Origin: Buttiauxella noackiae ATCC 51607
GTDB lineage: Bacteria; Pseudomonadota; Gammaproteobacteria; Enterobacterales; Enterobacteriaceae
Reading direction: 5' to 3'
DNA length: 64,000 bases
NCBI RefSeq assembly: GCF_001654865.1
Contig: NZ_LXEO01000038.1
Span: 1 to 64,000, forward strand
The first letter of the stretch is position 1. Every line of letters starts with the position of its first letter. The position numbers and the translations under genes are program-made. Below, in pieces: positions 27,664-37,970 of this stretch. The notes beneath the pieces are model-generated. The model ran no database searches. It was given only the letters and a program-made list of their open reading frames with translations, and was not told the DNA's origin.

Positions 27664-28863
27664 ATGGCAATTAAACTAGAAGTAAAGAATTTATATAAGG
27701 TATTTGGTGAGCACCCACAGCGCGCATTTAAATATATTGAAAAGGGTATTTCGAAAGCTGAATTACTGGAAAAAACAGGGCTGTCGCTTGGCGTGAAAGA
27801 CGCCAGTCTGGCAATTGAAGAAGGCGAGATTTTTGTCATCATGGGGCTATCCGGTTCGGGTAAATCTACCATGGTTCGCCTTCTCAATCGCCTGATTGAA
27901 CCAACCCGTGGGCAGGTACTGATTGATGGTGTTGACATCGCCAAAATATCAGACGCACAACTGCGTGAAGTGCGTAAAAATAAGATCTCAATGGTATTCC
28001 AGTCATTTGCTCTGATGCCCCATATGACGGTGTTAAATAACACTGCCTTCGGTATGGAGTTAGCAGGAATTCCATTAAAAGAACGTCAGGAGAAAGCACT
28101 TGATGCATTGCGTCAGGTTGGGCTTGAAAATTATTCTCACGCTTATCCTGATGAGCTTTCTGGTGGTATGCGTCAACGTGTTGGTTTAGCCCGCGCATTG
28201 GCAATTAATCCCGATATATTATTGATGGATGAAGCCTTCTCCGCACTCGATCCATTAATTCGTACTGAAATGCAGGACGAATTAATTAAATTGCAGGCTA
28301 AACACCAGCGCACCATTGTATTTATTTCCCACGATTTAGATGAAGCAATGCGTATTGGCGATCGAATTGCCATTATGCAAGGTGGTGAAGTAATACAGGT
28401 AGGCACACCGGACGAAATTCTCAATAATCCGGCGAATGATTATGTACGCACCTTCTTCCGCGGTGTGGACATTAGTCAGGTATTTAGCGCCAAAGATATT
28501 GCTCGCCGAAGCCCTGCTGGCCTACTGCGTAAAACCGCCGGTTTTGGCCCAAGATCCGCACTTAAGCTGCTGCAAGATGAAGACCGTGAATTTGGTTATG
28601 TCATCGAACGCGGGCAAAAATTCCTCGGTATTGTCTCGACAGACTCCCTGAAAGCAGCTCTGGCTGCAGGCGAGGGTCTGGACACCGCTTACCTCGAATC
28701 TCCAGCGGCAGTTTCCGCTGAGACGTCACTGAGCGATCTGCTCACCCATGTAGGCCAGGCACCGTGCGCGGTTCCGGTCATAGGTGAAGAGAGTCAGTAC
28801 GTGGGCATCATCTCAAAAGGGGTGCTGCTTCAGGCGTTAGATCGTGAGGGGGTAAGTCAATGA
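27664..28863 (+). CDS. proV: Glycine betaine/proline ABC transporter ATPase ProV
   Basis: ProV energises the ProU osmoprotectant importer. The 399 residues include Walker [10 protein letters not shown] at 61-69, the [15 protein letters not shown] signature at about 162-176, Walker [13 protein letters not shown], and two C-terminal CBS repeats (about 280-399) thought to sense ionic strength. It overlaps proW by 4 nt. Confidence 0.98.
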   Translation: MAIKLEVKNLYKVFGEHPQRAFKYIEKGISKAELLEKTGLSLGVKDASLAIEEGEIFVIMGLSGSGKSTMVRLLNRLIEPTRGQVLIDGVDIAKISDAQLREVRKNKISMVFQSFALMPHMTVLNNTAFGMELAGIPLKERQEKALDALRQVGLENYSHAYPDELSGGMRQRVGLARALAINPDILLMDEAFSALDPLIRTEMQDELIKLQAKHQRTIVFISHDLDEAMRIGDRIAIMQGGEVIQVGTPDEILNNPANDYVRTFFRGVDISQVFSAKDIARRSPAGLLRKTAGFGPRSALKLLQDEDREFGYVIERGQKFLGIVSTDSLKAALAAGEGLDTAYLESPAAVSAETSLSDLLTHVGQAPCAVPVIGEESQYVGIISKGVLLQALDREGVSQ

Positions 28864-29939
28864 GTGCATCAAATCCATGGGATACCGGCAGTGCGGCTGC
28901 CGACGCCACAACCAATCAGGCCGCAACAACTGCTGATGCCTGGGGAAGCCAGGCGGCATCCACACCAGCGTCAAGTGGCAGTGCAGACTGGCTGAATTCA
29001 GCACCTGCGCCACAGGTTGAACATTTTAATATTCTTGATCCTTTCCATAAGACACTGATCCCACTTGATAGCTGGGTAACTCACGGTATCGACTGGGTGG
29101 TGACGCACTTTCGCCCGGTGTTCCAGGGGATTCGCGTGCCGGTGGATTATATCCTCAGTGGCTTCCAGCATTTCTTGTTGGGAATGCCAGCGCCGGTTGC
29201 GATCATTTTGTTCGCACTGATTGCCTGGCAGATGTCGAGCTTCGGTATGGGCGTTGCAACGCTGATTTCACTGGTGGCGATTGGCGCGATTGGTGCCTGG
29301 TCACAAGCTATGGTGACTCTGGCACTGGTTCTGACCGCCCTGCTGTTCTGCATGATAATCGGTTTACCGCTCGGCATTTGGCTCGCCCGCAGTGAACGTG
29401 CCGCGAAGATAATTCGCCCGCTGCTCGATGCGATGCAAACCACTCCGGCGTTTGTTTACCTGGTGCCAATCGTGATGTTGTTTGGTATCGGTAACGTACC
29501 GGGGGTAGTCGTGACGATTATCTTTGCCCTGCCGCCGATTGTGCGTCTGACGATTCTGGGGATTAAGCAGGTACCGGAAGATCTGATTGAAGCATCACGG
29601 TCGTTTGGCGCAAGCCCACGTCAGATGCTGTTCAAAGTTCAACTGCCGCTGGCAATGCCGACCATTATGGCGGGCGTTAACCAGACACTGATGCTGGCGC
29701 TTTCGATGGTGGTTATCGCCTCGATGATTGCCGTTGGTGGTCTGGGCCAGATGGTTCTGCGTGGTATTGGTCGCCTCGATATGGGTCTTGCGACCGTCGG
29801 CGGCGTCGGCATTGTGATTCTTGCTATTATTCTTGACCGTTTAACTCAGTCCATTGGCCGCGATTCGCGCAGCCGTGGCAACCGCCGCTGGTTCAATACC
29901 GGCCCAATTGGTCTTTTGACCCGTCCCTTCATCAAATAA
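28860..29939 (+). CDS. proW: Glycine betaine/proline ABC transporter permease ProW
   Basis: The 359-residue inner-membrane subunit of ProU has a long Ala/Thr/Ser-rich cytoplasmic N-terminus (about 1-60), about seven transmembrane helices and the permease EAA-type loop [22 protein letters not shown] (from about 243). It is followed 51 nt later by proX. Confidence 0.98.
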   Translation: MSASNPWDTGSAAADATTNQAATTADAWGSQAASTPASSGSADWLNSAPAPQVEHFNILDPFHKTLIPLDSWVTHGIDWVVTHFRPVFQGIRVPVDYILSGFQHFLLGMPAPVAIILFALIAWQMSSFGMGVATLISLVAIGAIGAWSQAMVTLALVLTALLFCMIIGLPLGIWLARSERAAKIIRPLLDAMQTTPAFVYLVPIVMLFGIGNVPGVVVTIIFALPPIVRLTILGIKQVPEDLIEASRSFGASPRQMLFKVQLPLAMPTIMAGVNQTLMLALSMVVIASMIAVGGLGQMVLRGIGRLDMGLATVGGVGIVILAIILDRLTQSIGRDSRSRGNRRWFNTGPIGLLTRPFIK

Positions 29940-29990
29940 ACATGATGGCGGCATTCGTGCCGCCTCACGCCCCATCACCAATAAGGAAGC

Positions 29991-30986
29991 ATGATGCGAC
30001 ACACAACTATTCTCGCCGCAACTCTTGCCACACTGGTCACCACCAGCGCTTTCGCCGCTGATCTACCGGGTAAAGGCATTACCGTTCAGCCCGCGCAAAG
30101 CACCATTTCAGAAGAATCATTTCAGACATTATTAGTTGGCCGAGCCCTTGAAAAGCTGGGTTATACCGTCAGCAAGCCAAGTGAAGTGGATTACAACGTA
30201 GCGTATACCTCAATGGCCGCAGGTGACATTACGTTTATCGCCACCAACTGGAAGCCATTGCACGACGATATGTATGAAGCTGCTGGCGGTGATAAGAAAT
30301 TTTACCGTGAAGGGACCTTCGTTCAGGGTGCCGCTCAGGGCTATTTGATCGATAAGAAAACTGCCGAGCAGTACAAAATTACCAATATTGAACAGTTTAA
30401 AGATCCGAAAATAGCCAGGCTGTTTGATACCAATGGCGACGGCAAAGCTGACCTGACCGGTTGTACGCCGGGCTGGGGTTGCGAAGCGGTTATCAACCAC
30501 CAGATTGGTGCGTTTGGCCTGAGCAATACCGTGGAACATAACCAGGGTAACTACTCGGCGATGATTGCCGACACCATTACGCGTCACAAAGAAGGCAAAC
30601 CGATTCTGTACTACACCTGGACCCCATATTGGGTAAGTGATGTTATGGTACCAGGCAAAGATGTGGTGTGGTTGCAGGTTCCATTCTCTTCCATGCCAGG
30701 TGCGCAGAAAGATGTAGATACCAAACTACCGAACGGTGCGAACTATGGTTTCCCGGTGAACACCATGCATATAGTGGCAAACAAAGCCTGGGCCGAGAAA
30801 AATCCACAAGCGGCGAAACTGTTTAGCCTGATGAAACTGCCACTGGCGGATATCAATGCCGAGAATGCAATGATGCATAACGGCAAATCGTCAGAAGCAG
30901 ATATTCAGGGCCATGCTGATGGCTGGATTAAAGCCCACCAGGTCGAGTTTGATGGCTGGGTGAAAGAGGCTTTAGCAGCTAAGTAG
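29991..30986 (+). CDS. proX: Periplasmic glycine betaine-binding protein ProX
   Basis: This 331-residue substrate-binding protein has a clear signal peptide cleaved after AFA (residue 22). Aromatic residues that cage the betaine methylammonium group lie in the TNWKPLHDD and [11 protein letters not shown] segments. The disulfide-type [11 protein letters not shown] pair is present. Last gene of proVWX. Confidence 0.98.
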   Translation: MMRHTTILAATLATLVTTSAFAADLPGKGITVQPAQSTISEESFQTLLVGRALEKLGYTVSKPSEVDYNVAYTSMAAGDITFIATNWKPLHDDMYEAAGGDKKFYREGTFVQGAAQGYLIDKKTAEQYKITNIEQFKDPKIARLFDTNGDGKADLTGCTPGWGCEAVINHQIGAFGLSNTVEHNQGNYSAMIADTITRHKEGKPILYYTWTPYWVSDVMVPGKDVVWLQVPFSSMPGAQKDVDTKLPNGANYGFPVNTMHIVANKAWAEKNPQAAKLFSLMKLPLADINAENAMMHNGKSSEADIQGHADGWIKAHQVEFDGWVKEALAAK

Positions 30987-30996
30987 TTGATTCTGG

Positions 30997-31273
30997 ATGA
31001 CCCCCACCCTGCTTCCCCCTTACTTGGGGGAAGAGCTAACTGCCCCCACCTCTGACACTGTCTCTTATACAGATCTCACGCTGGCAATTTTCTAGGGTGA
31101 GATCTGTAAGTTACGCTATTTTCCGTTCACCCAAGCGTTCGGCTTTCCATGTAATCACTGCTAACGGTGAACGTAACCTTCACGATACTGGCAGAGTAAA
31201 TGCCACCAATCTCTGCACCCAAAGATGTGACTAAGAAACAGCCCCTAACAAGGGGATGGCAGGGGTGGGATCA
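30997..31273. repeat. 277-bp nested palindromic intergenic element
   Basis: The ends are inverted copies: GACCCCCACCCTGC-type on the left, GCAGGGGTGGGATC on the right, each followed inwards by a small C-run/G-run hairpin (31013-31034 and 31241-31256). Nested inside are an 11-bp perfect inverted repeat (31069-31079 with 31097-31107) and a 52-bp module (31123-31174) also found at both tips of the 538-bp element near 23 kb. No open reading frame of note. This looks like a composite of miniature mobile repeats; it fills the proX-ygaY gap. Confidence 0.7.
31058..31076. repeat. IS50/Tn5-end-like 19-mer
   Basis: This 19-mer, CTGTCTCTTATACAGATCT, differs by one base from the Tn5 mosaic end and resembles the natural IS50 inside end. 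It is embedded in the palindromic element, and its right part takes part in the perfect 11-bp inverted repeat. No transposase is nearby. The CTCTTATACAGAT core also occurs at 22868-22880. Confidence 0.5.
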
Positions 31274-31359
31274 TTACAAACAAATCGCACAATCCGACTC
31301 CTGCTTACGTTAATTTTCGTTATTATTCCCGCACCATCATCGCAAGTTGAAGAATAAGA

Positions 31360-32535
31360 ATGAAAAATACCGCCCCTGGACTTAGCCCCGCGCTTATCGT
31401 CCTGATGTCAATTGCCACGGGTTTGGCCGTTGCCAGTAACTACTACGCGCAACCGCTACTCGACACCATCGCGAATGCATTTTCCCTTTCGATTAACCAG
31501 GCCGGATTTATTGTCACCGCCGCACAGCTGGGTTATGCGGCCGGTTTGTTGTTGCTGGTGCCACTAGGCGATATGTTCGAGCGCCGTGGTCTGATTGTCT
31601 TTATGACGCTGCTTGCCGCAGGCGGCATGGTGATTGTCGCCTTAAGCCAGACTCTGTGGATGATGATTCTTGGCACCGCACTCACCGGCTTGTTCTCGGT
31701 CGTGGCACAGATTCTGGTGCCACTTGCGGCAACGCTTGCTGAGCCTGCAAAGCGCGGCAAAGTCGTGGGCACGATTATGAGTGGTCTGCTGCTCGGTATT
31801 TTGCTGGCGCGAACCGTTGCCGGGTTACTGGCAAGTCTCGGTGGCTGGCGCACCGTTTACTGGGTTGCCAGCGTGCTCATGGTGTTGATGGCTTTAGCTC
31901 TGTGGCGCGGCTTGCCAAAGGTGAAATCTGAAACGCATCTGAATTATCCGCAGTTACTTTCATCCGTATTTGGCTTGTTTATCAAAAACCCGCTATTGCG
32001 TACTCGCGCATTACTGGGCTGTATGACGTTTGCCAACTTCAGTATCCTCTGGACATCGATGGCATTTCTGCTGGCATCGCCACCTTTTAACTTCTCCGAT
32101 GGGATGATTGGCCTGTTTGGCCTCGCGGGTGCCGCGGGTGCTCTTGGCGCACGTCCGGCAGGTGGATTTGCAGATAAAGGGAAAGCGCACCTCACCACTA
32201 CAATTGGGCTGGCGCTGTTGCTACTGTCATGGATAGCGACCGCAATGGGGCAATATTCGGTCATCGCGCTAATCATTGGCATCCTGGTACTGGATTTAAC
32301 GGTTCAGGGTGTGCACATCACTAACCAAACCGTTATCTATCGCATGATGCCAGATGCAAGAAATCGCCTGACCGCCGGTTACATGACCAGCTACTTTATT
32401 GGTGGGGCCGCAGGTTCCGTCATTTCTGCCAGTGCTTATCAACATGCTGGATGGAATGGTGTTTGTGCAGCAGGTGCCATCATTGCCCTACTAAATTTAG
32501 TAGTGTGGTGGCGTGGCTATCACCGTCAGCCGTGA
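31360..32535 (+). CDS. ygaY: MFS transporter, intact YgaY-type
   Basis: This 391-residue major-facilitator protein has about 12 transmembrane helices, the loop 2-3 signature PLGDMFERRGLIV (about 67-79) and a second-half equivalent (GFADKGKAHLTTT). It stands between proX and ygaZ, the place of the E. coli K-12 ygaY pseudogene, so it is probably the functional form. The substrate is unknown; the family contains drug and sugar efflux pumps. Symbol assigned by position. Confidence 0.85.
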   Translation: MKNTAPGLSPALIVLMSIATGLAVASNYYAQPLLDTIANAFSLSINQAGFIVTAAQLGYAAGLLLLVPLGDMFERRGLIVFMTLLAAGGMVIVALSQTLWMMILGTALTGLFSVVAQILVPLAATLAEPAKRGKVVGTIMSGLLLGILLARTVAGLLASLGGWRTVYWVASVLMVLMALALWRGLPKVKSETHLNYPQLLSSVFGLFIKNPLLRTRALLGCMTFANFSILWTSMAFLLASPPFNFSDGMIGLFGLAGAAGALGARPAGGFADKGKAHLTTTIGLALLLLSWIATAMGQYSVIALIIGILVLDLTVQGVHITNQTVIYRMMPDARNRLTAGYMTSYFIGGAAGSVISASAYQHAGWNGVCAAGAIIALLNLVVWWRGYHRQP

Positions 32536-32659
32536 TGGCACTAATCCTTTACATTCCCCTTGAATAATTTGGGGTATTAAGGGTCGTACCAGTCTGTTAA
32601 GGTTATCCCTGTTTGTTCATTCGAGTGACATTAACGTCAGAAATAGATAAATAGTTAAT

Positions 32660-33400
32660 ATGGATAGTCCTGCAGAAGTTCCATTAAATAATAATCAAAA
32701 CGATGCTACCTGGGCTGAAGGGCTGAAAGACAGTTTACCGATTGTCATCAGTTATATCCCGGTAGCATTTGCGTTTGGGTTGAATGCCACAAAGCTAGGA
32801 TTTACCCCATTCGAAAGTCTATTTTTCTCATGCATTATTTATGCAGGCGCTAGCCAGTTTGTTATTACCGCATTACTGGCCGCGGGTAGCTCGCTCTGGG
32901 TTGCAGCATTAACAGTAATGGCAATGGATGTGCGCCACGTCTTATATGGCCCCTCCCTGCGCCAACGAATCACTCGCCAGTTAAGTAAACCTAAAACCGC
33001 AATTTGGGCCTTTGGCCTGACCGATGAAGTGTTTGCTGCCGCAACTGCGAAGCTTGTCCGCGATAATCGTCGCTGGAGCGAAAACTGGATGATCGGTATC
33101 GCTTTCTGCTCCTGGTTTTCATGGGTGCTGGGTACGGCGCTGGGTTCCTGGTCCGGAAATGGCTTGCTGGATAACCTCCCGGCAGTAGAGGCTGCGCTGG
33201 GTTTTATGCTGCCAGCCCTATTCCTGAGCTTCTTGCTGGCGTCATTCCAGCGTAAGCAATCCTGGACCGTTACTGCATCGCTTGCTGGCGCGCTATTGGG
33301 TGTCACGCTTGTATCGATTCCAGCAGCCATCCTCGCAGGTATTGTCTGTGGATGTCTGGCAGCACTGATTCAGGCGTTTTATCAAGGAGAGCCAGGATGA
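32660..33400 (+). CDS. ygaZ: L-valine exporter large subunit YgaZ (AzlC family)
   Basis: This 246-residue AzlC-family membrane protein has about six to seven hydrophobic segments and the family blocks [32 protein letters not shown] and [13 protein letters not shown]. With YgaH it forms the branched-chain amino acid (valine/methionine) exporter. Its stop overlaps the ygaH start (ATGA). Confidence 0.95.
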   Translation: MDSPAEVPLNNNQNDATWAEGLKDSLPIVISYIPVAFAFGLNATKLGFTPFESLFFSCIIYAGASQFVITALLAAGSSLWVAALTVMAMDVRHVLYGPSLRQRITRQLSKPKTAIWAFGLTDEVFAAATAKLVRDNRRWSENWMIGIAFCSWFSWVLGTALGSWSGNGLLDNLPAVEAALGFMLPALFLSFLLASFQRKQSWTVTASLAGALLGVTLVSIPAAILAGIVCGCLAALIQAFYQGEPG

Positions 33401-33738
33401 GTACACAAGTACTTTTTCTGGGTCTGCTGGTCGGGCTTGCAAACTATCTGTTTCGCTATTTGCCGCTGCGTATCAGGGCAAATTCGTCGCGCCCAGCCAA
33501 ACGCGGTGCGACAGGCGTGCTGCTAGATAGTATTGGCATTGCATCAATTTGCGCCCTGCTGGTGGTCTCAAGTGTGCCTGAGATCATGCATGATGCGCAG
33601 CGTCTGGTCCCAACGCTTATGGGCTTTATCATTCTTGGACTGAGCTTTTATAAAACTCGCAGCATTATTATCCCGACGTTATTAAGTGCTCTGGGTTATG
33701 GATTAACCTGGAAACTCATGATGGTGATATTCGTCTGA
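33397..33738 (+). CDS. ygaH: L-valine exporter small subunit YgaH (AzlD family)
   Basis: This 113-residue protein with about four transmembrane helices is the AzlD partner of YgaZ. The start ATG at 33397 overlaps the ygaZ stop and has AAGGAG-type purines upstream; an upstream in-frame start inside ygaZ is unlikely. The gene is followed after 85 bp by the regulator emrR. Confidence 0.94.
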   Translation: MSTQVLFLGLLVGLANYLFRYLPLRIRANSSRPAKRGATGVLLDSIGIASICALLVVSSVPEIMHDAQRLVPTLMGFIILGLSFYKTRSIIIPTLLSALGYGLTWKLMMVIFV

Positions 33739-33823
33739 CGATTAAAAAACGTATCAACAATACATTTACTTTATTTGTCACCATCGTTATTATATCGACC
33801 GAAACTAATGAGGTTATGCCAAA

Positions 33824-34354
33824 ATGGATAGTTCGTTTACGCCCATTGAACAAATGCTAAAATTTCGCGCCAAACGCTACGACGAATTCCCTTATCAGGA
33901 AGTTCTGCTGACGCGCCTGTGCATGCACATGCAGGGCAAGCTTTTGGAAAACCGCAATAAAATGCTGAAGGCTCAGGGGATTAACGAGACGCTATTTATG
34001 GCGTTAATTACTCTTGAATCTCAGGAAAGCCATAGCATTCAGCCTTCTGAACTAAGCTGTGCTTTAGGTTCTTCTCGTACCAACGCGACCCGAATTGCCG
34101 ATGAACTGGAAAAACGTGGCTGGATTGAACGTCGTGAAAGCGATAACGATCGCCGCTGCCTGCATCTGCATTTGACCGAAAAAGGTCAGGAATTCTTGCG
34201 TCAGGTGTTACCACCTCAGCACCACTGCTTACATGAACTGTGGTCTGCACTGAGTGGTTCGGAAAAAGAGCAACTGGAACAAATTACCCGCAAATTGCTC
34301 ACCCGCCTTGATGAAATGGATGAAAACCAGACTGTACTTGAAGCTGTGCGCTAA
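33824..34354 (+). CDS. emrR: MarR-family repressor EmrR (MprA)
   Basis: This 176-residue winged-helix repressor closely follows E. coli EmrR/MprA. The DNA-binding core covers about residues 55-125, with the wing [20 protein letters not shown]. It represses emrAB and is released by uncouplers and phenolic compounds. emrA starts 134 nt downstream. Confidence 0.97.
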   Translation: MDSSFTPIEQMLKFRAKRYDEFPYQEVLLTRLCMHMQGKLLENRNKMLKAQGINETLFMALITLESQESHSIQPSELSCALGSSRTNATRIADELEKRGWIERRESDNDRRCLHLHLTEKGQEFLRQVLPPQHHCLHELWSALSGSEKEQLEQITRKLLTRLDEMDENQTVLEAVR

Positions 34355-34402
34355 GTGCCGTCATCGCGTGAAATCGTAGTAACCCAAAAAAGATGAATAC
34401 TG

Positions 34403-34432
34403 ACAGGCCAGCAACTCACCTTGCTGGCCTGT
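34403..34432. promoter_or_regulatory. Strong hairpin between emrR and emrA
   Basis: ACAGGCCAGCAA and TTGCTGGCCTGT form a perfect 12-bp stem with a 6-nt loop. Flanking AACCCA/TGGGTC bases could extend it. There is no T tract, so it is more likely an RNA stability or partial attenuation element inside the emrRAB transcript than a full terminator. Confidence 0.6.
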
Positions 34433-34488
34433 TGGGTCTAACAGGTCGGCTCAGCCGATCACTATAATAAAAAAGTGTGGAGATAAGC

Positions 34489-35661
34489 ATGAGCGCACAT
34501 GCGGAGACTCAAACCCCGCAACAGCCGGGTAACAAGAAAGGCAAACGTAAAGGTGCCTTACTTGTGTTGACCCTGTTGTTTGTAATTATTGCTGTGGCAT
34601 ATGGGATTTATTGGTTTTTGGTGTTACGTCACTACGAAAATACGGATGATGCGTATGTGGCCGGTAATCAGGTACAGATAATGTCCCAGGTTTCCGGAAG
34701 CGTAACCAAAGTTTGGGCTGACAATACCGACTTCGTTAAACAGGGCGATGTTCTGGTGACGTTAGACCAGGCTGACGCAGAGCAAGCTTTTGAGCAGGCA
34801 CAAACCGTGCTGGCTTCAAGCGTGCGCCAGACACGTCAATTAATGATTAACAGTAAGCAGTTGCAGGCCAATATTGAGCTGCAAAAGACTTCGCTTGCTC
34901 AAGCTCAAAGCGACCTGAATCGTCGCGTACCTTTGGGTAACGCAAACCTGATTGGCCGAGAAGAATTGCAACACGCCCGAGATGCCGTCGCGACGGCTCA
35001 AGCGCAGCTGGATGTTGCCATTCAACAATACAACGCCAACCAGGCCATGATCCTTGGAAGCAAACTCGAAGAGCAACCAAGTGTTAAACAAGCGGCTGCC
35101 GAGTTGCGTAACGCATGGATGGCACTGCAACGTACCAAAATTATCAGCCCAATGACCGGCTATGTTTCACGCCGCGTGGTTCAGGTTGGTGCGCAAATTA
35201 GCCCAACAACACCTCTGATGGCTATCGTGCCTGCCAGTGGTTTGTGGGTAGATGCAAACTTTAAAGAGACGCAGCTTGCGCATATACGTATTGGCCAACC
35301 TGCAACGGTTGTCAGTGATATTTACGGCGATAAAGTTGAATACACCGGCAAGGTCGTAGGCCTCGACATGGGCACCGGCAGCGCGTTTTCACTGCTACCG
35401 GCACAAAATGCTACCGGCAACTGGATCAAAGTCGTTCAGCGCCTGCCTGTACGTATTGAGCTGGATGCGAAACAACTTCAAGAACACCCGCTACGTATCG
35501 GCCTGTCTACTTTAGTTACCGTGGATACCAGCAATCGTGAAGGCAGTATTCTGGCTAACGAGACGCGTAACTCTCCGGTATATGAAAGTAACGCGCGCGA
35601 ACTCAACCTGGCACCAGCTAATGAGTTGATTAATCACATCATCCAGGCCAATGCGGGTTAA
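34489..35661 (+). CDS. emrA: Multidrug efflux membrane-fusion protein EmrA
   Basis: This 390-residue HlyD-family periplasmic adaptor of the EmrAB-TolC pump has a cytoplasmic basic N-terminus, one transmembrane helix (about 23-46), a biotinyl-lipoyl half motif (TDDAYVAGNQVQIMSQVSG) and a long coiled coil (about 105-195). The start at 34489 has GGAG six bases upstream and matches the E. coli N-terminus; an in-frame GTG 12 nt earlier is less likely. Confidence 0.97.
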   Translation: MSAHAETQTPQQPGNKKGKRKGALLVLTLLFVIIAVAYGIYWFLVLRHYENTDDAYVAGNQVQIMSQVSGSVTKVWADNTDFVKQGDVLVTLDQADAEQAFEQAQTVLASSVRQTRQLMINSKQLQANIELQKTSLAQAQSDLNRRVPLGNANLIGREELQHARDAVATAQAQLDVAIQQYNANQAMILGSKLEEQPSVKQAAAELRNAWMALQRTKIISPMTGYVSRRVVQVGAQISPTTPLMAIVPASGLWVDANFKETQLAHIRIGQPATVVSDIYGDKVEYTGKVVGLDMGTGSAFSLLPAQNATGNWIKVVQRLPVRIELDAKQLQEHPLRIGLSTLVTVDTSNREGSILANETRNSPVYESNARELNLAPANELINHIIQANAG

Positions 35662-35676
35662 CAAAGCGGAGCTTGT

Positions 35677-37224
35677 ATGAAACAGCAAATGCCGCAAAAA
35701 CCGCTAGAAGGCGCTCCGCTGGTCATAATGACCATCGCTTTGTCGCTTGCGACCTTTATGCAGGTGCTGGACTCCACCATCGCCAACGTGGCTATTCCGA
35801 CCATTGCCGGCAACCTTGGCTCGTCACTGAGCCAGGGGACCTGGGTTATCACTTCATTTGGGGTGGCGAACGCGATTTCCATTCCTATTACCGGGTGGCT
35901 TGCTAAGCGTCTCGGTGAAGTGAAGTTGTTCCTGTGGTCAACGATTCTGTTCGTGCTGGCGTCGTGGGCGTGCGGGGTGTCCAACAGCCTGGAGATGCTG
36001 ATCTTCTTCCGCGTGATCCAGGGGATTGTTGCCGGGCCGCTTATTCCGCTGTCGCAAAGTTTGCTGCTCAATAACTATCCGCCAGCCAAGCGAAGTATCG
36101 CGCTGGCGCTGTGGTCGATGACGGTTATCGTGGCACCGATCTGCGGGCCAATTCTCGGTGGTTTTATCAGTGATAACTACCACTGGGGCTGGATCTTCTT
36201 TATCAACGTGCCTATCGGCGCGCTGGTGGTCCTGCTGACGCTGCAAACATTGCGTGGGCGTGAAACCAGAACCGAGCATCGTCGGATTGACGCCATCGGC
36301 CTTGCGCTGTTGGTGGTGGGGATTGGTAGCCTACAAATCATGCTCGACCGCGGTAAAGAGCTGGATTGGTTTAACTCAACCGAAGTGGTCGTTCTGACAA
36401 TCGTCGCGGTGGTGGCGATAAGCTTCTTGATTGTCTGGGAGCTGACGGACGATAACCCGATCGTTGACCTGTCGTTGTTTAAGTCGCGAAACTTTACCAT
36501 TGGCTGTTTGTGTATCAGCCTCGCCTATATGCTCTACTTCGGCGCGATTGTTTTGCTGCCGCAGCTGTTGCAGGAGGTATATGGCTACACGGCAACCTGG
36601 GCGGGTTTAGCGTCGGCACCGGTCGGGCTGCTGCCGGTATTGCTGTCGCCGATTATCGGGCGTTTCGCTCATAAGCTCGATATGCGCAAGCTGGTGACGT
36701 TCAGCTTTATTATGTATGCCGTCTGTTTCTACTGGCGCGCCTATACCTTCGAACCGGGGATGGATTTTGGCGCCTCGGCCTGGCCGCAGTTTATTCAGGG
36801 TTTCGCCGTGGCCTGCTTCTTTATGCCACTGACGACGATTACGCTTTCCGGCTTGCCGCCTGAGCGTATGGCCGCCGCATCGAGTTTGTCGAACTTTACC
36901 CGAACGCTTGCCGGTTCAATTGGTACATCGATAACCACGACGCTGTGGACTAACCGCGAGGCAATGCACCATGCGCAGTTAACGGAGTCTGTTTCGCCAT
37001 TTAACCCGAATGCACAGCAGATGTATTCACAGCTGGAAAGTCTGGGTATGACGACGCAACAAGCCTCTGGCTACATTGCGCAGCAGATTACCAATCAGGG
37101 ACTGATTATGTCAGCCAACGAGATTTTCTGGGTTTCGGCGGGGATATTTATTCTGTTGCTGGGTCTGATATGGTTCGCCAGACCACCATTTGGTGCCGGT
37201 GGCGGAGGCGGTGGAGCACACTAA
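35677..37224 (+). CDS. emrB: Multidrug efflux MFS transporter EmrB
   Basis: This 515-residue DHA2-family proton antiporter has about 14 transmembrane helices. Landmarks are LDSTIANVAIPTIAGNLG in helix 1, WLAKRLGE in loop 2-3 and the antiporter motif C-like ALWSMTVIVAPICGPILGG. The extreme C-terminus is a glycine run. It exports hydrophobic toxins through EmrA and TolC. A GGAG-type site lies before the ATG, 15 nt after emrA. Confidence 0.98.
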   Translation: MKQQMPQKPLEGAPLVIMTIALSLATFMQVLDSTIANVAIPTIAGNLGSSLSQGTWVITSFGVANAISIPITGWLAKRLGEVKLFLWSTILFVLASWACGVSNSLEMLIFFRVIQGIVAGPLIPLSQSLLLNNYPPAKRSIALALWSMTVIVAPICGPILGGFISDNYHWGWIFFINVPIGALVVLLTLQTLRGRETRTEHRRIDAIGLALLVVGIGSLQIMLDRGKELDWFNSTEVVVLTIVAVVAISFLIVWELTDDNPIVDLSLFKSRNFTIGCLCISLAYMLYFGAIVLLPQLLQEVYGYTATWAGLASAPVGLLPVLLSPIIGRFAHKLDMRKLVTFSFIMYAVCFYWRAYTFEPGMDFGASAWPQFIQGFAVACFFMPLTTITLSGLPPERMAAASSLSNFTRTLAGSIGTSITTTLWTNREAMHHAQLTESVSPFNPNAQQMYSQLESLGMTTQQASGYIAQQITNQGLIMSANEIFWVSAGIFILLLGLIWFARPPFGAGGGGGGAH

Positions 37225-37247
37225 GTTACTAAGAATGTCAGAAATAC

Positions 37248-37272
37248 AAAAGGGGCCGATTGGCCCCTTTTT
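37248..37272. terminator. Bidirectional terminator between emrB and luxS
   Basis: AAAAGGGGCC and GGCCCCTTTTT form a stem with a 4-nt loop, with an A run before it and a T run after it. It serves both the rightward emrRAB and the leftward luxS transcripts. Confidence 0.92.
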
Positions 37273-37299
37273 GCTATTGGCGTGTGCGCCCAATCAGAA

Positions 37300-37815
37300 C
37301 TAGATATGCAGCTCTTTAAGTGTCTCTTTCGGCAGAGCCAACTCTTCATTGCTGTTTACGCTCACACCATGCTCAAGGATATGACGTGCGATATCCTGTG
37401 CTTCTTGCAGCGAGTGCATGTGGTAAGTGCCACATTGGTACACGTTCAGCTCAGGGATCTGGTTTTGCTCTTTCACCTTCAGCACATCTTCCATTGCCGC
37501 TTTCCATGCATCAGCAACACGAGTCTCTTCCGGCACACCAATCAGGCTCATATAGAAGCCTGTACGGCAGCCCATTGGTGAAATATCAATAATCTCAACG
37601 CCATTCCCATTCAGGTGGTCACGCATAAAACCAGCAAACAGGTGTTCAAGAGTATGAATCCCTTTTTCTGGCATCACTTCCTTGTTCGGGATGCAAAAAC
37701 GCAGATCAAATACAGTGATAGTATCGCCATGAGGCGTATGCATCGTTTTCGCTACACGCACTGCTGGTGCGCCCATGCGGGTATGGTCAACTGTGAAGCT
37801 ATCCAACAACGGCAT
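37300..37815 (-). CDS. luxS: S-ribosylhomocysteine lyase LuxS
   Basis: LuxS cleaves S-ribosylhomocysteine to homocysteine and the AI-2 precursor DPD. The 171-residue protein has the metal motif HTLEH at 54-58 and the catalytic cysteine region [11 protein letters not shown] (C83). GGAGG precedes the ATG. micA lies divergently immediately upstream, as in E. coli. Confidence 0.98.
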   Translation of the reverse strand: MPLLDSFTVDHTRMGAPAVRVAKTMHTPHGDTITVFDLRFCIPNKEVMPEKGIHTLEHLFAGFMRDHLNGNGVEIIDISPMGCRTGFYMSLIGVPEETRVADAWKAAMEDVLKVKEQNQIPELNVYQCGTYHMHSLQEAQDIARHILEHGVSVNSNEELALPKETLKELHI

Positions 37816-37855
37816 CTGATCACCTCCGATAAGTGATTTTTTTTAAAAATAAAAT

Positions 37856-37882
37856 GAACCATTCTTTCTCACACTACTCTGA
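37856..37882 (+). promoter_or_regulatory. Sigma-E promoter of micA
   Basis: A GAACC -35 element at 37856 and a TCTGA -10 element at 37878-37882 are set about 17 bp apart, seven bases before the expected micA start. This matches sigma-E promoters and the known control of micA by envelope stress. Confidence 0.75.
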
Positions 37883-37888
37883 GTATAT

Positions 37889-37962
37889 GAAAGACGCGCA
37901 TTTGTTATCATCATCCCTGATTCAGAGATGTATATTTTGGCCACATTGATTGTGGCCTTTTT
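37889..37962 (+). ncRNA. micA: MicA small RNA
   Basis: This 74-nt stretch begins GAAAGACGCGCATTTG like E. coli MicA, keeps the ATCATCATCCCTGA region that pairs with the ompA ribosome-binding site, and ends in a GGCCACA...TGTGGCC hairpin with a T tail. It lies between luxS and gshA exactly as in E. coli. MicA is an Hfq-dependent repressor of outer-membrane protein mRNAs under sigma-E control. Differences from E. coli are concentrated in the linker and terminator loop. Confidence 0.95.
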
Positions 37963-37970
37963 CTTTTGTA

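Noticed and set aside
31058-31076. Nextera/Tn5 adapter contamination in the assembly
   Set aside because: The 19-mer has a mismatch to the synthetic mosaic end and is integrated in a perfect natural hairpin and a larger palindrome; the related CTCTTATACAGAT motif occurs elsewhere in the window.
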